Shown here piece by piece: positions 46,457 through 54,583 of a DNA stretch of 64,000 bases; the first letter of the stretch is position 1, and each line of letters begins with the position of its first letter. Origin of the DNA: an uncultured Lachnospiraceae bacterium. GTDB taxonomy: Bacteria; Bacillota; Clostridia; Lachnospirales; Lachnospiraceae. The notes beneath the pieces were generated by a model. It saw only the letters and a program-made list of their open reading frames with translations. It had not been told where the DNA came from and searched no databases. Both the position numbers and the translations under genes were made by a program. The stretch is taken from the NCBI GenBank assembly GCA_910579865.1, contig CAJTXA010000016.1:8608-72607 (forward strand), in the 5' to 3' direction.

Positions 46457-47371
46457 TTATTCCTTTTTTAGACCTGTTAGTTGAAGAAATTGTTTTGCAG
46501 CAACAGAGAGGGGAGCTTGTTCTAGATAAGCATAGCCGATTTTTCTAGGATGAATTGGAAAGTGTAATGGCAATTCAATTAATTGTTCCGTTTCTAATTC
46601 GTTTTGGATAAAGTTGCGTATTACACAAGCAACGCCCACACCAATTTTAGCAAATTCAATTAAAAGATCCATTGTGCTGATTTCTAATAGATAAGAGGGA
46701 ATAATTTCATGTTCCGAGAAATAGTGGTCAATATACTGACGAGACATATTATTTTTATCTAACATTAAAAGAGTACAGGTTTGAAATACTCGTTGTTCAA
46801 AATCTTTTGTAATTGGGAAAAGTGAATGACTATATTTTTTACTGCAGACAAAAGTATCTTGAATGATATGGGTTGGATGGAAAATCAAATTTTTTTGAGC
46901 CCGCTTTATTTGTCTGGGAGGTTCTCCGATTAATCCAAAGTCAATCTGATTTTTTTCTAACAATTTTTGTGTTTCATTGGAAGATTGGCAGAAGATAGAT
47001 ACCTTCATTTGTGGAAAGGTGCGAATAAATTCCTGCAAATAAGGAAGCAGGATATATTTACATAGAGTCGTACTGGCTCCAATTCGAACATGACCTGATT
47101 GTAGGGAGAGCATAGATTTTATTTCTTGTTCTCCTTGGTTCAGAGAAGAAAAGGCAGATTTTACATGTTCATAGAGAATTTTTCCCTCTGGAGTTAAACA
47201 GACACCACGGGAAGTTCTAGTAAATAAGGAAAGCTTTAAATTTTCTTCAAGTTTTTGAATGGATTTGGTAACAGCTGGCTGGCTGATATAGAGATTTTGA
47301 GCAGCTTTGGAAAGATTTAGAGTGGTGGCTACTTCATAAAAAATATGATAATAAGAAAGATTTTCTGTCAT
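46457..47371 (-). CDS. LysR-family transcriptional regulator, divergent from leuCD
   Basis: A 304-aa protein. The N-terminal winged helix-turn-helix (YYHIFYEVATTLNLSKAAQN, then LYISQPAVTKSIQKLEENL) is followed by the two-lobed effector domain. It is transcribed away from leuC with 138 bases between, the classic arrangement for a LysR regulator of the neighbouring operon. It may respond to a leucine-pathway intermediate such as isopropylmalate (inference). The palindrome at 47392-47408 is a probable binding site. Confidence 0.88.
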   Translation of the reverse strand: MTENLSYYHIFYEVATTLNLSKAAQNLYISQPAVTKSIQKLEENLKLSLFTRTSRGVCLTPEGKILYEHVKSAFSSLNQGEQEIKSMLSLQSGHVRIGASTTLCKYILLPYLQEFIRTFPQMKVSIFCQSSNETQKLLEKNQIDFGLIGEPPRQIKRAQKNLIFHPTHIIQDTFVCSKKYSHSLFPITKDFEQRVFQTCTLLMLDKNNMSRQYIDHYFSEHEIIPSYLLEISTMDLLIEFAKIGVGVACVIRNFIQNELETEQLIELPLHFPIHPRKIGYAYLEQAPLSVAAKQFLQLTGLKKE

Positions 47372-47391
47372 ATGGGTTCCTTTCTTTGTAT

Positions 47392-47408
47392 TATAACTTC
47401 TAGTTATA
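47392..47408. promoter_or_regulatory. LysR-type binding box
   Basis: TATAACT-TCT-AGTTATA is a perfect inverted repeat with the T-N11-A form of LysR boxes, 21 bases from the LysR start and about 45 bases before the leuC -10. Confidence 0.65.
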
Positions 47409-47452
47409 GACTGTATTAATAATAGATATTTCTAATTATAGCCTATCTTAGG

Positions 47453-47458
47453 TATAAT
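47453..47458 (+). promoter_or_regulatory. -10 box of the leuCD operon
   Basis: A perfect TATAAT with only a weak -35 (TTCTAA at 47430-47435), as expected of a promoter that needs an activator. Confidence 0.55.
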
Positions 47459-47509
47459 AACAAGAAGAAATAAAGATAGAAAGAATATGCAGAAAGAGAG
47501 GAAATCATC

Positions 47510-48775
47510 ATGGGAATGACGATGACGCAAAAAATTTTAGCTGCACATGCGGGGCTGCCAGAAGTAAGGGCAGGACAGTTAATTGAGGCTAATTTAGATT
47601 TGGTTTTAGGGAATGATATTACTTCACCAGTTGCAATTCATGAGATGGAAAAGATGAAAGTAGATGGGGTATTTGATAAAAATAAGATTGCATTAGTTCC
47701 CGATCATTTTGTACCTAATAAGGATATTAAATCAGCAGAACATTGTAAATGTGTAAGACAATTTGCAAAAAAGAATGAAATTACCAATTATTTTGAAGTA
47801 GGAGAAATGGGAATTGAACATGCACTGCTTCCAGAAAAAGGATTGGTAGTAGCAGGAGATGTAGTAATTGGAGCAGATTCTCATACCTGTACATATGGGG
47901 CATTAGGAGCATTTTCTACCGGAGTAGGAAGTACAGATATGGCAGCTGGAATGGCGACAGGAAAGGCTTGGTTTAAAGTGCCTTCTGCAATTCAGTTTGT
48001 ATTGACAGGCAAGCCTTCTAAATGGGTAAGTGGAAAAGATATTATTTTACATATTATTGGGATGATTGGAGTAGATGGTGCACTCTATCGTTCTATGGAA
48101 TTTACTGGGGATGGAATAGCGAATTTATCTATGGACGATCGGTTTACTATAGCTAATATGGCGATTGAGGCTGGCGGAAAGAATGGAATTTTTCCAGTTG
48201 ATAAATTAGCAGAAGATTATATAAAAGAACATTCAAATAAAATCTATACAATTTATGAGGCAGATAAGGATGCTGAGTATGATCAGGTAATTTCAATTGA
48301 TCTTTCTACATTAAAACCTACGATAGCATTTCCGCATCTTCCAGAGAACACACATACAATTGATGAAGTAGGAGAGATCCTAGTTGATCAGGTAGTGATT
48401 GGTTCTTGTACAAATGGACGGATTGATGATTTGCGAGTTGCTGCAAAGGTATTGCAAGGAAGAAAGGTATGCAAAGGGATTCGCACAATTATTATTCCAG
48501 CAACACAAAGTATTTATCTTCAGGCAATGGAAGAAGGATTGATTCGTACATTTATTGAAGCAGGAGCAGTAGTAAGTACACCAACTTGCGGTCCTTGTTT
48601 AGGCGGTTATATGGGAATTTTGGCAGCAGGAGAAAAATGTGTTTCAACGACAAATCGGAATTTTGTAGGACGTATGGGAGATGTTACTTCGGAGATTTAT
48701 CTTGCAAGTCCTGCTGTGGCAGCAGCAAGTGCAGTAACTGGTAAAATTAGCAGTCCAGCAGAGTTGGAAGAATAG
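47510..48775 (+). CDS. leuC: 3-isopropylmalate dehydratase large subunit
   Basis: A 421-aa aconitase-family protein, the short two-subunit type. The [4Fe-4S] ligands are in GADSHTCTYGALG, VIGSCTNGRIDDL and PTCGPCLGGYMG. It isomerises 2- to 3-isopropylmalate in leucine synthesis, with LeuD providing the swivelling domain. leuD follows after 11 bases. No leuA or leuB is in the window. The start follows AGAGAGGAAATCATC. Confidence 0.93.
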   Translation: MGMTMTQKILAAHAGLPEVRAGQLIEANLDLVLGNDITSPVAIHEMEKMKVDGVFDKNKIALVPDHFVPNKDIKSAEHCKCVRQFAKKNEITNYFEVGEMGIEHALLPEKGLVVAGDVVIGADSHTCTYGALGAFSTGVGSTDMAAGMATGKAWFKVPSAIQFVLTGKPSKWVSGKDIILHIIGMIGVDGALYRSMEFTGDGIANLSMDDRFTIANMAIEAGGKNGIFPVDKLAEDYIKEHSNKIYTIYEADKDAEYDQVISIDLSTLKPTIAFPHLPENTHTIDEVGEILVDQVVIGSCTNGRIDDLRVAAKVLQGRKVCKGIRTIIIPATQSIYLQAMEEGLIRTFIEAGAVVSTPTCGPCLGGYMGILAAGEKCVSTTNRNFVGRMGDVTSEIYLASPAVAAASAVTGKISSPAELEE

Positions 48776-48786
48776 GAGGAAAAGAA

Positions 48787-49275
48787 ATGAAAGCATCAGG
48801 AAGTGTATTTAAATATGGTGATAATGTAGATACCGATGTTATTATTCCGGCACGGTATCTAAACTCTTCTGATCCAGCAGAATTGGCAAAACATTGTATG
48901 GAGGATATTGATAAAGAGTTTATTCATAAGGTAAAATCAGGTGATATTATTGTAGCAAATAAAAATTTTGGATGTGGTTCTTCTAGAGAACATGCACCAA
49001 TTGCAATAAAGGCAGCAGGAGTAAGTTGTGTAATTGCAGAAACATTTGCACGAATTTTTTATCGAAATTCCATTAATATTGGACTTCCTATTATTGAATG
49101 TCCAAAGGCAAGTCAAGAAATTGAGGCTGGCGATCAGGTAGAGATTGATTTTGATACGGGAATGATTTATAATAAGACAAAAGGAACTTCCTATCAGGGA
49201 CAGGCATTTCCAGAATTTATGCAGAAATTAATTGAAGCCGGAGGACTTGTCAATTATATCAATGAAGGAAAATAG
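48787..49275 (+). CDS. leuD: 3-isopropylmalate dehydratase small subunit
   Basis: A 162-aa LeuD with DNVDTDVIIPARYLNSSDP at the N-terminus and NFGCGSSREHAPIAIKAAG, the substrate-binding loop that joins LeuC's active site. Normal length for the short type. It is co-transcribed with leuC (AGGAGGAAAAGAA ribosome site overlapping the leuC stop). No clear terminator follows directly; the next 400 bases hold a structured leader. Confidence 0.93.
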   Translation: MKASGSVFKYGDNVDTDVIIPARYLNSSDPAELAKHCMEDIDKEFIHKVKSGDIIVANKNFGCGSSREHAPIAIKAAGVSCVIAETFARIFYRNSINIGLPIIECPKASQEIEAGDQVEIDFDTGMIYNKTKGTSYQGQAFPEFMQKLIEAGGLVNYINEGK

Positions 49276-49557
49276 AATGTTTTTCCTTTTCAAAAGTTGA
49301 AGTTAATTTCTTTTTTGATAGAAGATAAATTTTTTGGAGTGTATTTTTAATAAGGATCCAAAAAATGGATATTAGTTGACATAAAATAATTTTGCAACCA
49401 AAACGCAAAAACTGGTTAAAAAATATGTAACAATTAATTAATAAATTAGAAAAATGGATTCTGTAATATGTAATAAAGATAAGGCAAAAAGAAGGTTAGA
49501 TTTTATAGAAATTGCTGTTTAATTGGAAGAAAATGGATATTGTGCTCAGTGAATCAG

Positions 49558-49663
49558 CCAAAAATGCGGGGAGGTACTTGACCGAATTCAAGTGATAATC
49601 TATAATGCACGTATGTTCTCCAACCAAGCATTTTGTTGGAAACATATGTAGTATAAAGCTACA
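49558..49663 (+). ncRNA. Structured 5' leader, riboswitch-like (possibly ydaO/c-di-AMP related)
   Basis: CCAAAAATGC (49558-49567) can pair with GCATTTTGTTGG (49628-49639), GGGGAG (49568-49573) with TTCTCC (49616-49621), and ACTTGA (49576-49581) with TCAAGT (49588-49593). These give a compact ~82-nt closed domain. A competing stem ATGTTCTCCAAC with GTTGGAAACAT would open both outer helices. A further hairpin TGTAG/CTACA ends at 49663, 27 bases before the gene. The sequence around GCGGGGAGG and the link to a cell-wall hydrolase resemble ydaO/yuaA leaders, but it is shorter than usual. Confidence 0.45.
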
Positions 49664-49690
49664 AATTTAGAAAAGAAAAGAGGAGTATGT

Positions 49691-50614
49691 ATGCTTAGAT
49701 TACACTCGTTTCTTCAAGAGATTTACGGTTATTTACAATTACCTTCTGCAAAAAAAATGTATCGGAATTGTGTCATATTTGTTTCTGGCACAGCCGTTAT
49801 AACCGTAATTACCTTTTCTTCTCAGAATTTTAATGAAAATAATAGAAATTCTTCGATAGTAGAAGAAAATGTAGGGGAAGAAATTTATGTGGAAACAAAA
49901 GCAAAAGTACAGCCGGCAAACAGTTTTGCTGATATCGAAATACAGCAGATATTGTTACAAGATGAACTAGAAATGGAACGTATCATATCTGAAAAAGAAA
50001 AGAATTCGTTGTCAACAGTTACACAAGGACAAGATATTGCACAACAGGAAGAATATAATCAAGTAAAGGAAGAAACTATAGCTTTAGAGACAAAGATATC
50101 AGAAAGCAAGGAAGAGATACCAGAAGCTGAAGAGGAGATAACAAAAGTAGCAGGAGAGGTACCAGAGGTGGTAGAAGCATTAATAACAGATAATGGAACT
50201 GCTGCTAGATATAATGAATTTATGGATTCAATTACTCTGACAGAGCAAGAAAAGAACTCTTTGCTTCATCTGGTAGCCGCAGAAGCAGGTGGCTGTGATA
50301 TGGTAGGACAGATTTTGGTGGCAAATGTTGTTTTAAACCGAGTGGAAAGCAGTGTCTTTCCAGATACGGTGGAGGGCGTAATTTTTCAGAAAAATCAGTT
50401 TAGTCCTGCTGTGAACGGAGCAATTTGGTCTTCCACAGTAACAGATTCTGTAAGAGAGGCTGTAGATCGGGCATTAAACGGAGAAGATTTTTCCGAAGGT
50501 GCTACATTTTTTTCAGCTAGAGCACGTTTAGATTACGGAAGTATGTCATGGTTCGATAATAACTTAAATTGGTTATTTAAACATGATGGACATGAATTTT
50601 ATAGTCTAAGATAG
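49691..50614 (+). CDS. SleB-family cell-wall hydrolase (Hydrolase_2 domain), membrane-anchored
   Basis: A 307-aa protein. One N-terminal hydrophobic segment (NCVIFVSGTAVITVITFSS) is an uncleaved anchor or signal. Residues ~45-170 are a Glu-rich, low-complexity stalk. The C-terminal ~130 residues carry the SleB/Hydrolase_2 fold: LLHLVAAEAGGCDMVGQILV with the catalytic Glu, NVVLNRVESSVFPDTV and VIFQKNQFSPAVNG. These enzymes cut peptidoglycan, as in spore cortex lysis or growth. The long structured leader suggests control of translation or transcription by a small molecule. Confidence 0.88.
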   Translation: MLRLHSFLQEIYGYLQLPSAKKMYRNCVIFVSGTAVITVITFSSQNFNENNRNSSIVEENVGEEIYVETKAKVQPANSFADIEIQQILLQDELEMERIISEKEKNSLSTVTQGQDIAQQEEYNQVKEETIALETKISESKEEIPEAEEEITKVAGEVPEVVEALITDNGTAARYNEFMDSITLTEQEKNSLLHLVAAEAGGCDMVGQILVANVVLNRVESSVFPDTVEGVIFQKNQFSPAVNGAIWSSTVTDSVREAVDRALNGEDFSEGATFFSARARLDYGSMSWFDNNLNWLFKHDGHEFYSLR

Positions 50615-50644
50615 TGAGCAGATATGAGATGATTGATAAGAAAA

Positions 50645-50684
50645 AAATCCTCGAATGGAAGAAACTCTATTCGAGGATTTTCTT
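50645..50684 (+). terminator. Rho-independent terminator after SleB-like gene
   Basis: AAATCCTCGAAT (50645-50656) pairs perfectly with ATTCGAGGATTT (50669-50680), followed by TCTT. Confidence 0.85.
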
Positions 50685-50718
50685 GTATCATTTATTTGAT
50701 CTATTTTTTTATTTGATA

Positions 50719-50747
50719 TTGCGTATCAAGGAAAAATAGGATATAAT
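50719..50747 (+). promoter_or_regulatory. Promoter of threonine synthase gene
   Basis: TTGCGT (50719-50724), 17-base spacer and a perfect TATAAT (50742-50747), about 70 bases before the start. Confidence 0.65.
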
Positions 50748-50817
50748 TCGTGAGGATTGGAAGCAATTATATAAGAGCAGAAGAAAAGACTGCGCAGAAA
50801 TAGAATGGAGGAATAAG

Positions 50818-52305
50818 ATGGAATTATTATACAAAAGTACAAGAAGCGATCATGCAAAGGTAACAGCATCACAAGCGATTTTAAAAGGTTTAGCAGAGGA
50901 TGGAGGGTTATATCTTCCAGAGAAAATTCCAACATTAAATTGTTCAATGGAAGCGTTATCTAAGATGACCTATCAGGAGGTTGCCTATGAGGTAATGAAA
51001 CTCTATTTAACTGATTTTACAGAGGAAGAATTAAAACAATGTATTAACTCTGCCTATGATGAAAAATTTGATACAAAAGAAATTGTGCCTATTCGTAAGG
51101 TAAATCAGACTTATTATTTGGAATTATTTCATGGTGCGACAATTGCGTTTAAGGATATGGCACTTTCCATATTGCCACATCTTATGACTGTTTCTGCAAA
51201 AAAGAATCAGGTAAAGAATGAAATTGTGATTTTAACAGCAACTTCTGGAGATACGGGAAAAGCGGCATTGGCAGGTTTTGCAGATGTAGAAGGAACCAAA
51301 ATTATTGTATTTTATCCAAAGGGTGGAGTGAGTCCAATTCAAGAAAAACAAATGGTAACTCAGAAAGGAAAAAATACATACGTGGTGGGAATTCATGGAA
51401 ACTTTGATGATGCTCAAAACGGTGTAAAAGAAATTTTTGGAAATCAAAAATTAAAAGAACAGATGAATCAGGCAGGATTTCAGTTTTCTTCTGCAAATTC
51501 AATTAATATTGGACGTCTGGTACCACAGATTGTATATTATGTCTACTCCTATGCAAAATTGTTAGCAGAAGGTGAAATAGAAAATGGAGAAACTATTCAT
51601 GTAGTAGTGCCAACTGGAAATTTTGGAAATATTTTGGCTGCTTTTTTTGCAAAAGAGATGGGAGTACCAATTGCTCGATTGCTTTGTGCATCCAATGAAA
51701 ATAAAGTACTATATGATTTCTTTTCTACAGGAAGTTATAATAAGAACCGTGAATTTATCCTTACTAGTTCACCATCTATGGATATTTTGATTTCCAGCAA
51801 TTTAGAGCGATTAATTTATAAGATTGCCAGAGAGGATGCAAAGGCAAATCAGGAATTAATGTTATCTTTGAAAGAGAATGGAATTTATACAATTACAGAA
51901 GAGATGAAAACACAGTTAAAAGATTTTTATGGGAATTATGCAACAGAAGAGGAAACCGAAAAGACAATTCAACAGCTTTATGAAAAAACAGGTTATGTGA
52001 TTGATACTCATACAGCAGTTGCTGCTGCTGTTTATAAAAAGTATCAAGAGGAAACAAAGGATCAGAAAAAAACATTAGTAGTTTCAACAGCAAGTCCATA
52101 TAAGTTTACTAGAAGCGTGATGAATTCGATTGATAAGAAATATAGTAATATGGAAGATTTTGAATTAGTCGATGAATTAAGCCGTATTTCTCACACAGCA
52201 GTACCAAAAGCTATTGAAGAAATTCGGAATGCAAATGTAGTACACGATCGGGTTTGCAACGCCAATCAGATGACAGAAATGGTACAAGAAATACTGGGAA
52301 TTTAA
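50818..52305 (+). CDS. thrC: Threonine synthase
   Basis: A 495-aa fold-type II PLP enzyme, the longer class of threonine synthase. MELLYKSTRSDHAKVTASQA is the usual N-terminus, ELFHGATIAFKDMALS has the PLP Lys, LTATSGDTGKAALAGF and VVVPTGNFGNILAAFFAKEM bind the phosphate and cofactor. It converts O-phosphohomoserine to threonine. The gene is monocistronic with a promoter and terminator of its own; no T-box or threonine leader peptide is visible in the short leader. The ribosome site is AATGGAGGAATAAG. Confidence 0.95.
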   Translation: MELLYKSTRSDHAKVTASQAILKGLAEDGGLYLPEKIPTLNCSMEALSKMTYQEVAYEVMKLYLTDFTEEELKQCINSAYDEKFDTKEIVPIRKVNQTYYLELFHGATIAFKDMALSILPHLMTVSAKKNQVKNEIVILTATSGDTGKAALAGFADVEGTKIIVFYPKGGVSPIQEKQMVTQKGKNTYVVGIHGNFDDAQNGVKEIFGNQKLKEQMNQAGFQFSSANSINIGRLVPQIVYYVYSYAKLLAEGEIENGETIHVVVPTGNFGNILAAFFAKEMGVPIARLLCASNENKVLYDFFSTGSYNKNREFILTSSPSMDILISSNLERLIYKIAREDAKANQELMLSLKENGIYTITEEMKTQLKDFYGNYATEEETEKTIQQLYEKTGYVIDTHTAVAAAVYKKYQEETKDQKKTLVVSTASPYKFTRSVMNSIDKKYSNMEDFELVDELSRISHTAVPKAIEEIRNANVVHDRVCNANQMTEMVQEILGI

Positions 52306-52328
52306 GCTTCCAGTGGATTCTTGCATAG

Positions 52329-52361
52329 AAAAAGTGCCGGCAAAGTTTTGCTGGCACTTTT
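52329..52361. terminator. Bidirectional terminator between thrC and CheX-like gene
   Basis: AAAAGTGCCGGCAAA pairs with TTTGCTGGCACTTTT (one wobble pair), with U tracts on either strand. Confidence 0.85.
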
Positions 52362-52374
52362 AAAAAGGGCGGAT

Positions 52375-53262
52375 CTAATTATTTTGGGAACCACAAAAAT
52401 AGATAGTTCCAAATGTAAATTCAATTGGAAGAATATAATCCCATTTTTTCCCACCTGTATAAGAGTTTGTTTCAGTAGGAGAAAGTTCATATTCTATCCC
52501 ATGATCGTTTGACATAGTTACGGTATAGATTCCATTATGAAGATTTAAAAAATCTTGAAGAGATGCATCTGCAAATTCATCAAGTTCATCAAATTCTACA
52601 CATGCATAACGTGCTGCAAATTGAATCATAAAATCTTGAAATCCTATAATGGAAGTATCAAAATTATAGTCACCCAATAAATTTTGGTGAATTTCTATCA
52701 TATTTGGAAGTGTATCTGGAATCGAGTCTACTTTTGCAAGCAGACGGAAATCACCACCAATAAATCGAATTAAATCTTTTAATAGTAAGGTAGCATATTC
52801 TTTTATTGGATTGATATCACCTGTTTCTGGGAAGTGGTAATAATTTTGGATCATTTCAGCTTGTTTATCACTATCTGAGTTTAAAATAGTAGAGAAAGAA
52901 AGCTGATAGTCAAACTCATAATCGGCAATTGCTTTTGCTATCGTTTCCTGCGAACAAAATCCTAATTCAATTAAGGAATTTCCAAGCAATAAATAACCAG
53001 TATGCTGCGCATTAATTAATTCGTCTGCTTGTGCAACTGTTAGATAGCCCATATGAACAGCAATTTCCGCAAATTTTTTATCCGATTGTGTCTGCATAGA
53101 ATGAACTTCTTCTGATTCATCCTTAGACATATAGCCAGCAGATACAGCAAGGTCACCAAGCTTTTTTGCATGTGCATTTTTATAGCGAAGTGCCTCTAAA
53201 AGCTGATCGGAAGTAATAATATTTTTATCAATTAGATAACTGCCAAAAAACTGTGTGAGCAT
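52375..53262 (-). CDS. Protein with MshEN/GspE-N-like repeats and C-terminal CheX-like domain
   Basis: A 295-aa cytoplasmic protein. The first ~120 residues contain two or three copies of a GspE/PilB N-terminal-type motif (GSYLIDKNIITSDQLLEAL; KKLGDLAVSAGYMSKDE; LLGNSLIELGFCSQETIAKA). Such MshEN modules can bind c-di-GMP in other proteins. The last ~150 residues resemble CheX/CheC phosphatases (IIGFQDFMIQFAARYACVEF; LQDFLNLHNGIYTVTMS). It lies 21 bases after a stand-alone CheY-type receiver, so it may dephosphorylate that partner. Domain calls come from motif reading and are moderate. Confidence 0.65.
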   Translation of the reverse strand: MLTQFFGSYLIDKNIITSDQLLEALRYKNAHAKKLGDLAVSAGYMSKDESEEVHSMQTQSDKKFAEIAVHMGYLTVAQADELINAQHTGYLLLGNSLIELGFCSQETIAKAIADYEFDYQLSFSTILNSDSDKQAEMIQNYYHFPETGDINPIKEYATLLLKDLIRFIGGDFRLLAKVDSIPDTLPNMIEIHQNLLGDYNFDTSIIGFQDFMIQFAARYACVEFDELDEFADASLQDFLNLHNGIYTVTMSNDHGIEYELSPTETNSYTGGKKWDYILPIEFTFGTIYFCGSQNN

Positions 53263-53283
53263 GAAAGTTCCTCCTTTGTGGCA

Positions 53284-53655
53284 TTACTTGTTAAAGTGTT
53301 CCAATACATCATATACTTGTTTCACAGTAAAAGGCTTTGTTAGAAAATCATTTGCACCAGCCTTAATTGCATCGGCTACATTTACTTTTGTACCAGTAGA
53401 AGAAACCATTACAACAATTGCGTCCTTATTTAGAGTCTTGATTTCTTTTAGGGCATCAATTCCGTATTTTTTAGGCATAACAATGTCCATAAAAACAAGT
53501 AACGGATTTTCATTGCGGAATAATTCCACTGCATTTTCTCCATCGACTGCTTCTATCACATTAGTATAGTCTAGACCAGCCAGACAATTCTTTAGCTTTT
53601 TTCTGGCAAGCATAGAATCATCTGCAATTAAAATTTTGAAATCACTTGGCTTCAT
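53284..53655 (-). CDS. Single-domain response regulator (CheY-like)
   Basis: A 123-aa receiver domain only. The acidic pair is ADDS (residues 11-14), the phospho-acceptor is Asp57 in LVFMDIVMP, the switch residue is Ser in VVMVSSTG, and Lys is in FLTKPF. No output domain. It is the first gene of a two-gene minus-strand operon with the CheX-like protein. It starts MKPSDFKILIADDS after AAAGGAGCAAAACTGA. Confidence 0.9.
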   Translation of the reverse strand: MKPSDFKILIADDSMLARKKLKNCLAGLDYTNVIEAVDGENAVELFRNENPLLVFMDIVMPKKYGIDALKEIKTLNKDAIVVMVSSTGTKVNVADAIKAGANDFLTKPFTVKQVYDVLEHFNK

Positions 53656-53781
53656 TCAGTTTTGCTCCTTTCAAATAGGTTATTATTCTCTCGAAAAAAG
53701 TAAAAAACTACTTGTTCTCCTGTGACAGATACATTATGATGAGAGAAATATATTTGAATAACTCTATTCTAACTGATATTT

Positions 53782-53806
53782 TTGAAAAATACAACAGATT
53801 TTTCAA
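53782..53806. repeat. Inverted repeat between divergent signalling operons
   Basis: TTGAAAAAT (53782-53790) and ATTTTTCAA (53798-53806) form a perfect 9-bp stem with a 7-base loop, midway between the cheY-like operon (minus) and the two-component operon (plus). It may be a regulator binding site. Confidence 0.45.
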
Positions 53807-53896
53807 GAAATATTCGTGCCCTTTATCACATGGACATCACAGAGAATAGGTAAAATAAAAAAGAAATCAATAAAAGAAGAGATAGGGAGGAAAACA

Positions 53897-54583
53897 ATGA
53901 GTCATATTTTAATCGTAGATGATGAAGAAAAAATCCGAGCAATTATTAGAAAGTATGCAGAATTTGATGGATATACAATTACAGAAGCAAAAGATGGGAT
54001 TGAAGCCGTAAATTTATGTAGAGAACATGAGTATGATTTAATTATTTTAGATGTTATGATGCCAGAGCTAGATGGTTTTTCAGCCTGTCGGGAAATTCGG
54101 CGGTTTAAAGATATTCCAGTTATTATGCTTTCAGCTAGAGGAGAAGAATATGATAAAATTCATGGATTTGATTTGGGAATTGATGACTATGTAGTAAAAC
54201 CATTTTCTCCAAGAGAATTGATGATGCGAGTGAAAGTAGTAATTAGCCGCCATACACCAAAAGAAAGTGAAGAAATTCGAGTAAAGAAGCATGATATTTA
54301 TGAAAAAGAAGGGCTTTATGTTGATTTTACAGGAAGACTTGTTATGGTAGATGGGAAAAAGGCAACTATGACTCCAAAAGAATATGATTTATTATTTTAT
54401 CTGTTGAAAAATAAGGGAATTGCTTTGACAAGAGAGAAGTTAATTACAGAGGTATGGGGATATGATTATTTTGGAGATGATCGAACATTGGATACTCATA
54501 TTAAACTGCTGCGAAGCAGTTTAGGAGAATATCGCAAATTTCTTGTGACATTAAGAGGGGTGGGATATCGTTTTGAAGCGTGA
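53897..54583 (+). CDS. OmpR/PhoB-family response regulator
   Basis: A 228-aa protein: receiver domain (ILIVDDEEKIRAII; Asp52 in IILDVMMPELDG; Lys in VVKPFSPREL) and C-terminal winged-helix DNA-binding domain (MTPKEYDLLFYLLKNKGIAL, then YFGDDRTLDTHIKLLRSSLG). The start at 53897 follows AGGGAGGAAAACA; the frame is open back to 53816 but without a ribosome site. It overlaps the kinase gene by 11 bases. Confidence 0.93.
   Translation: MSHILIVDDEEKIRAIIRKYAEFDGYTITEAKDGIEAVNLCREHEYDLIILDVMMPELDGFSACREIRRFKDIPVIMLSARGEEYDKIHGFDLGIDDYVVKPFSPRELMMRVKVVISRHTPKESEEIRVKKHDIYEKEGLYVDFTGRLVMVDGKKATMTPKEYDLLFYLLKNKGIALTREKLITEVWGYDYFGDDRTLDTHIKLLRSSLGEYRKFLVTLRGVGYRFEA

Noticed and set aside
49558..49640. 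TPP riboswitch, considered because of ATAATGC near the GGGG run
   Set aside because: The CUGAGA motif and the second conserved arm are absent, and the gene is a cell-wall hydrolase.
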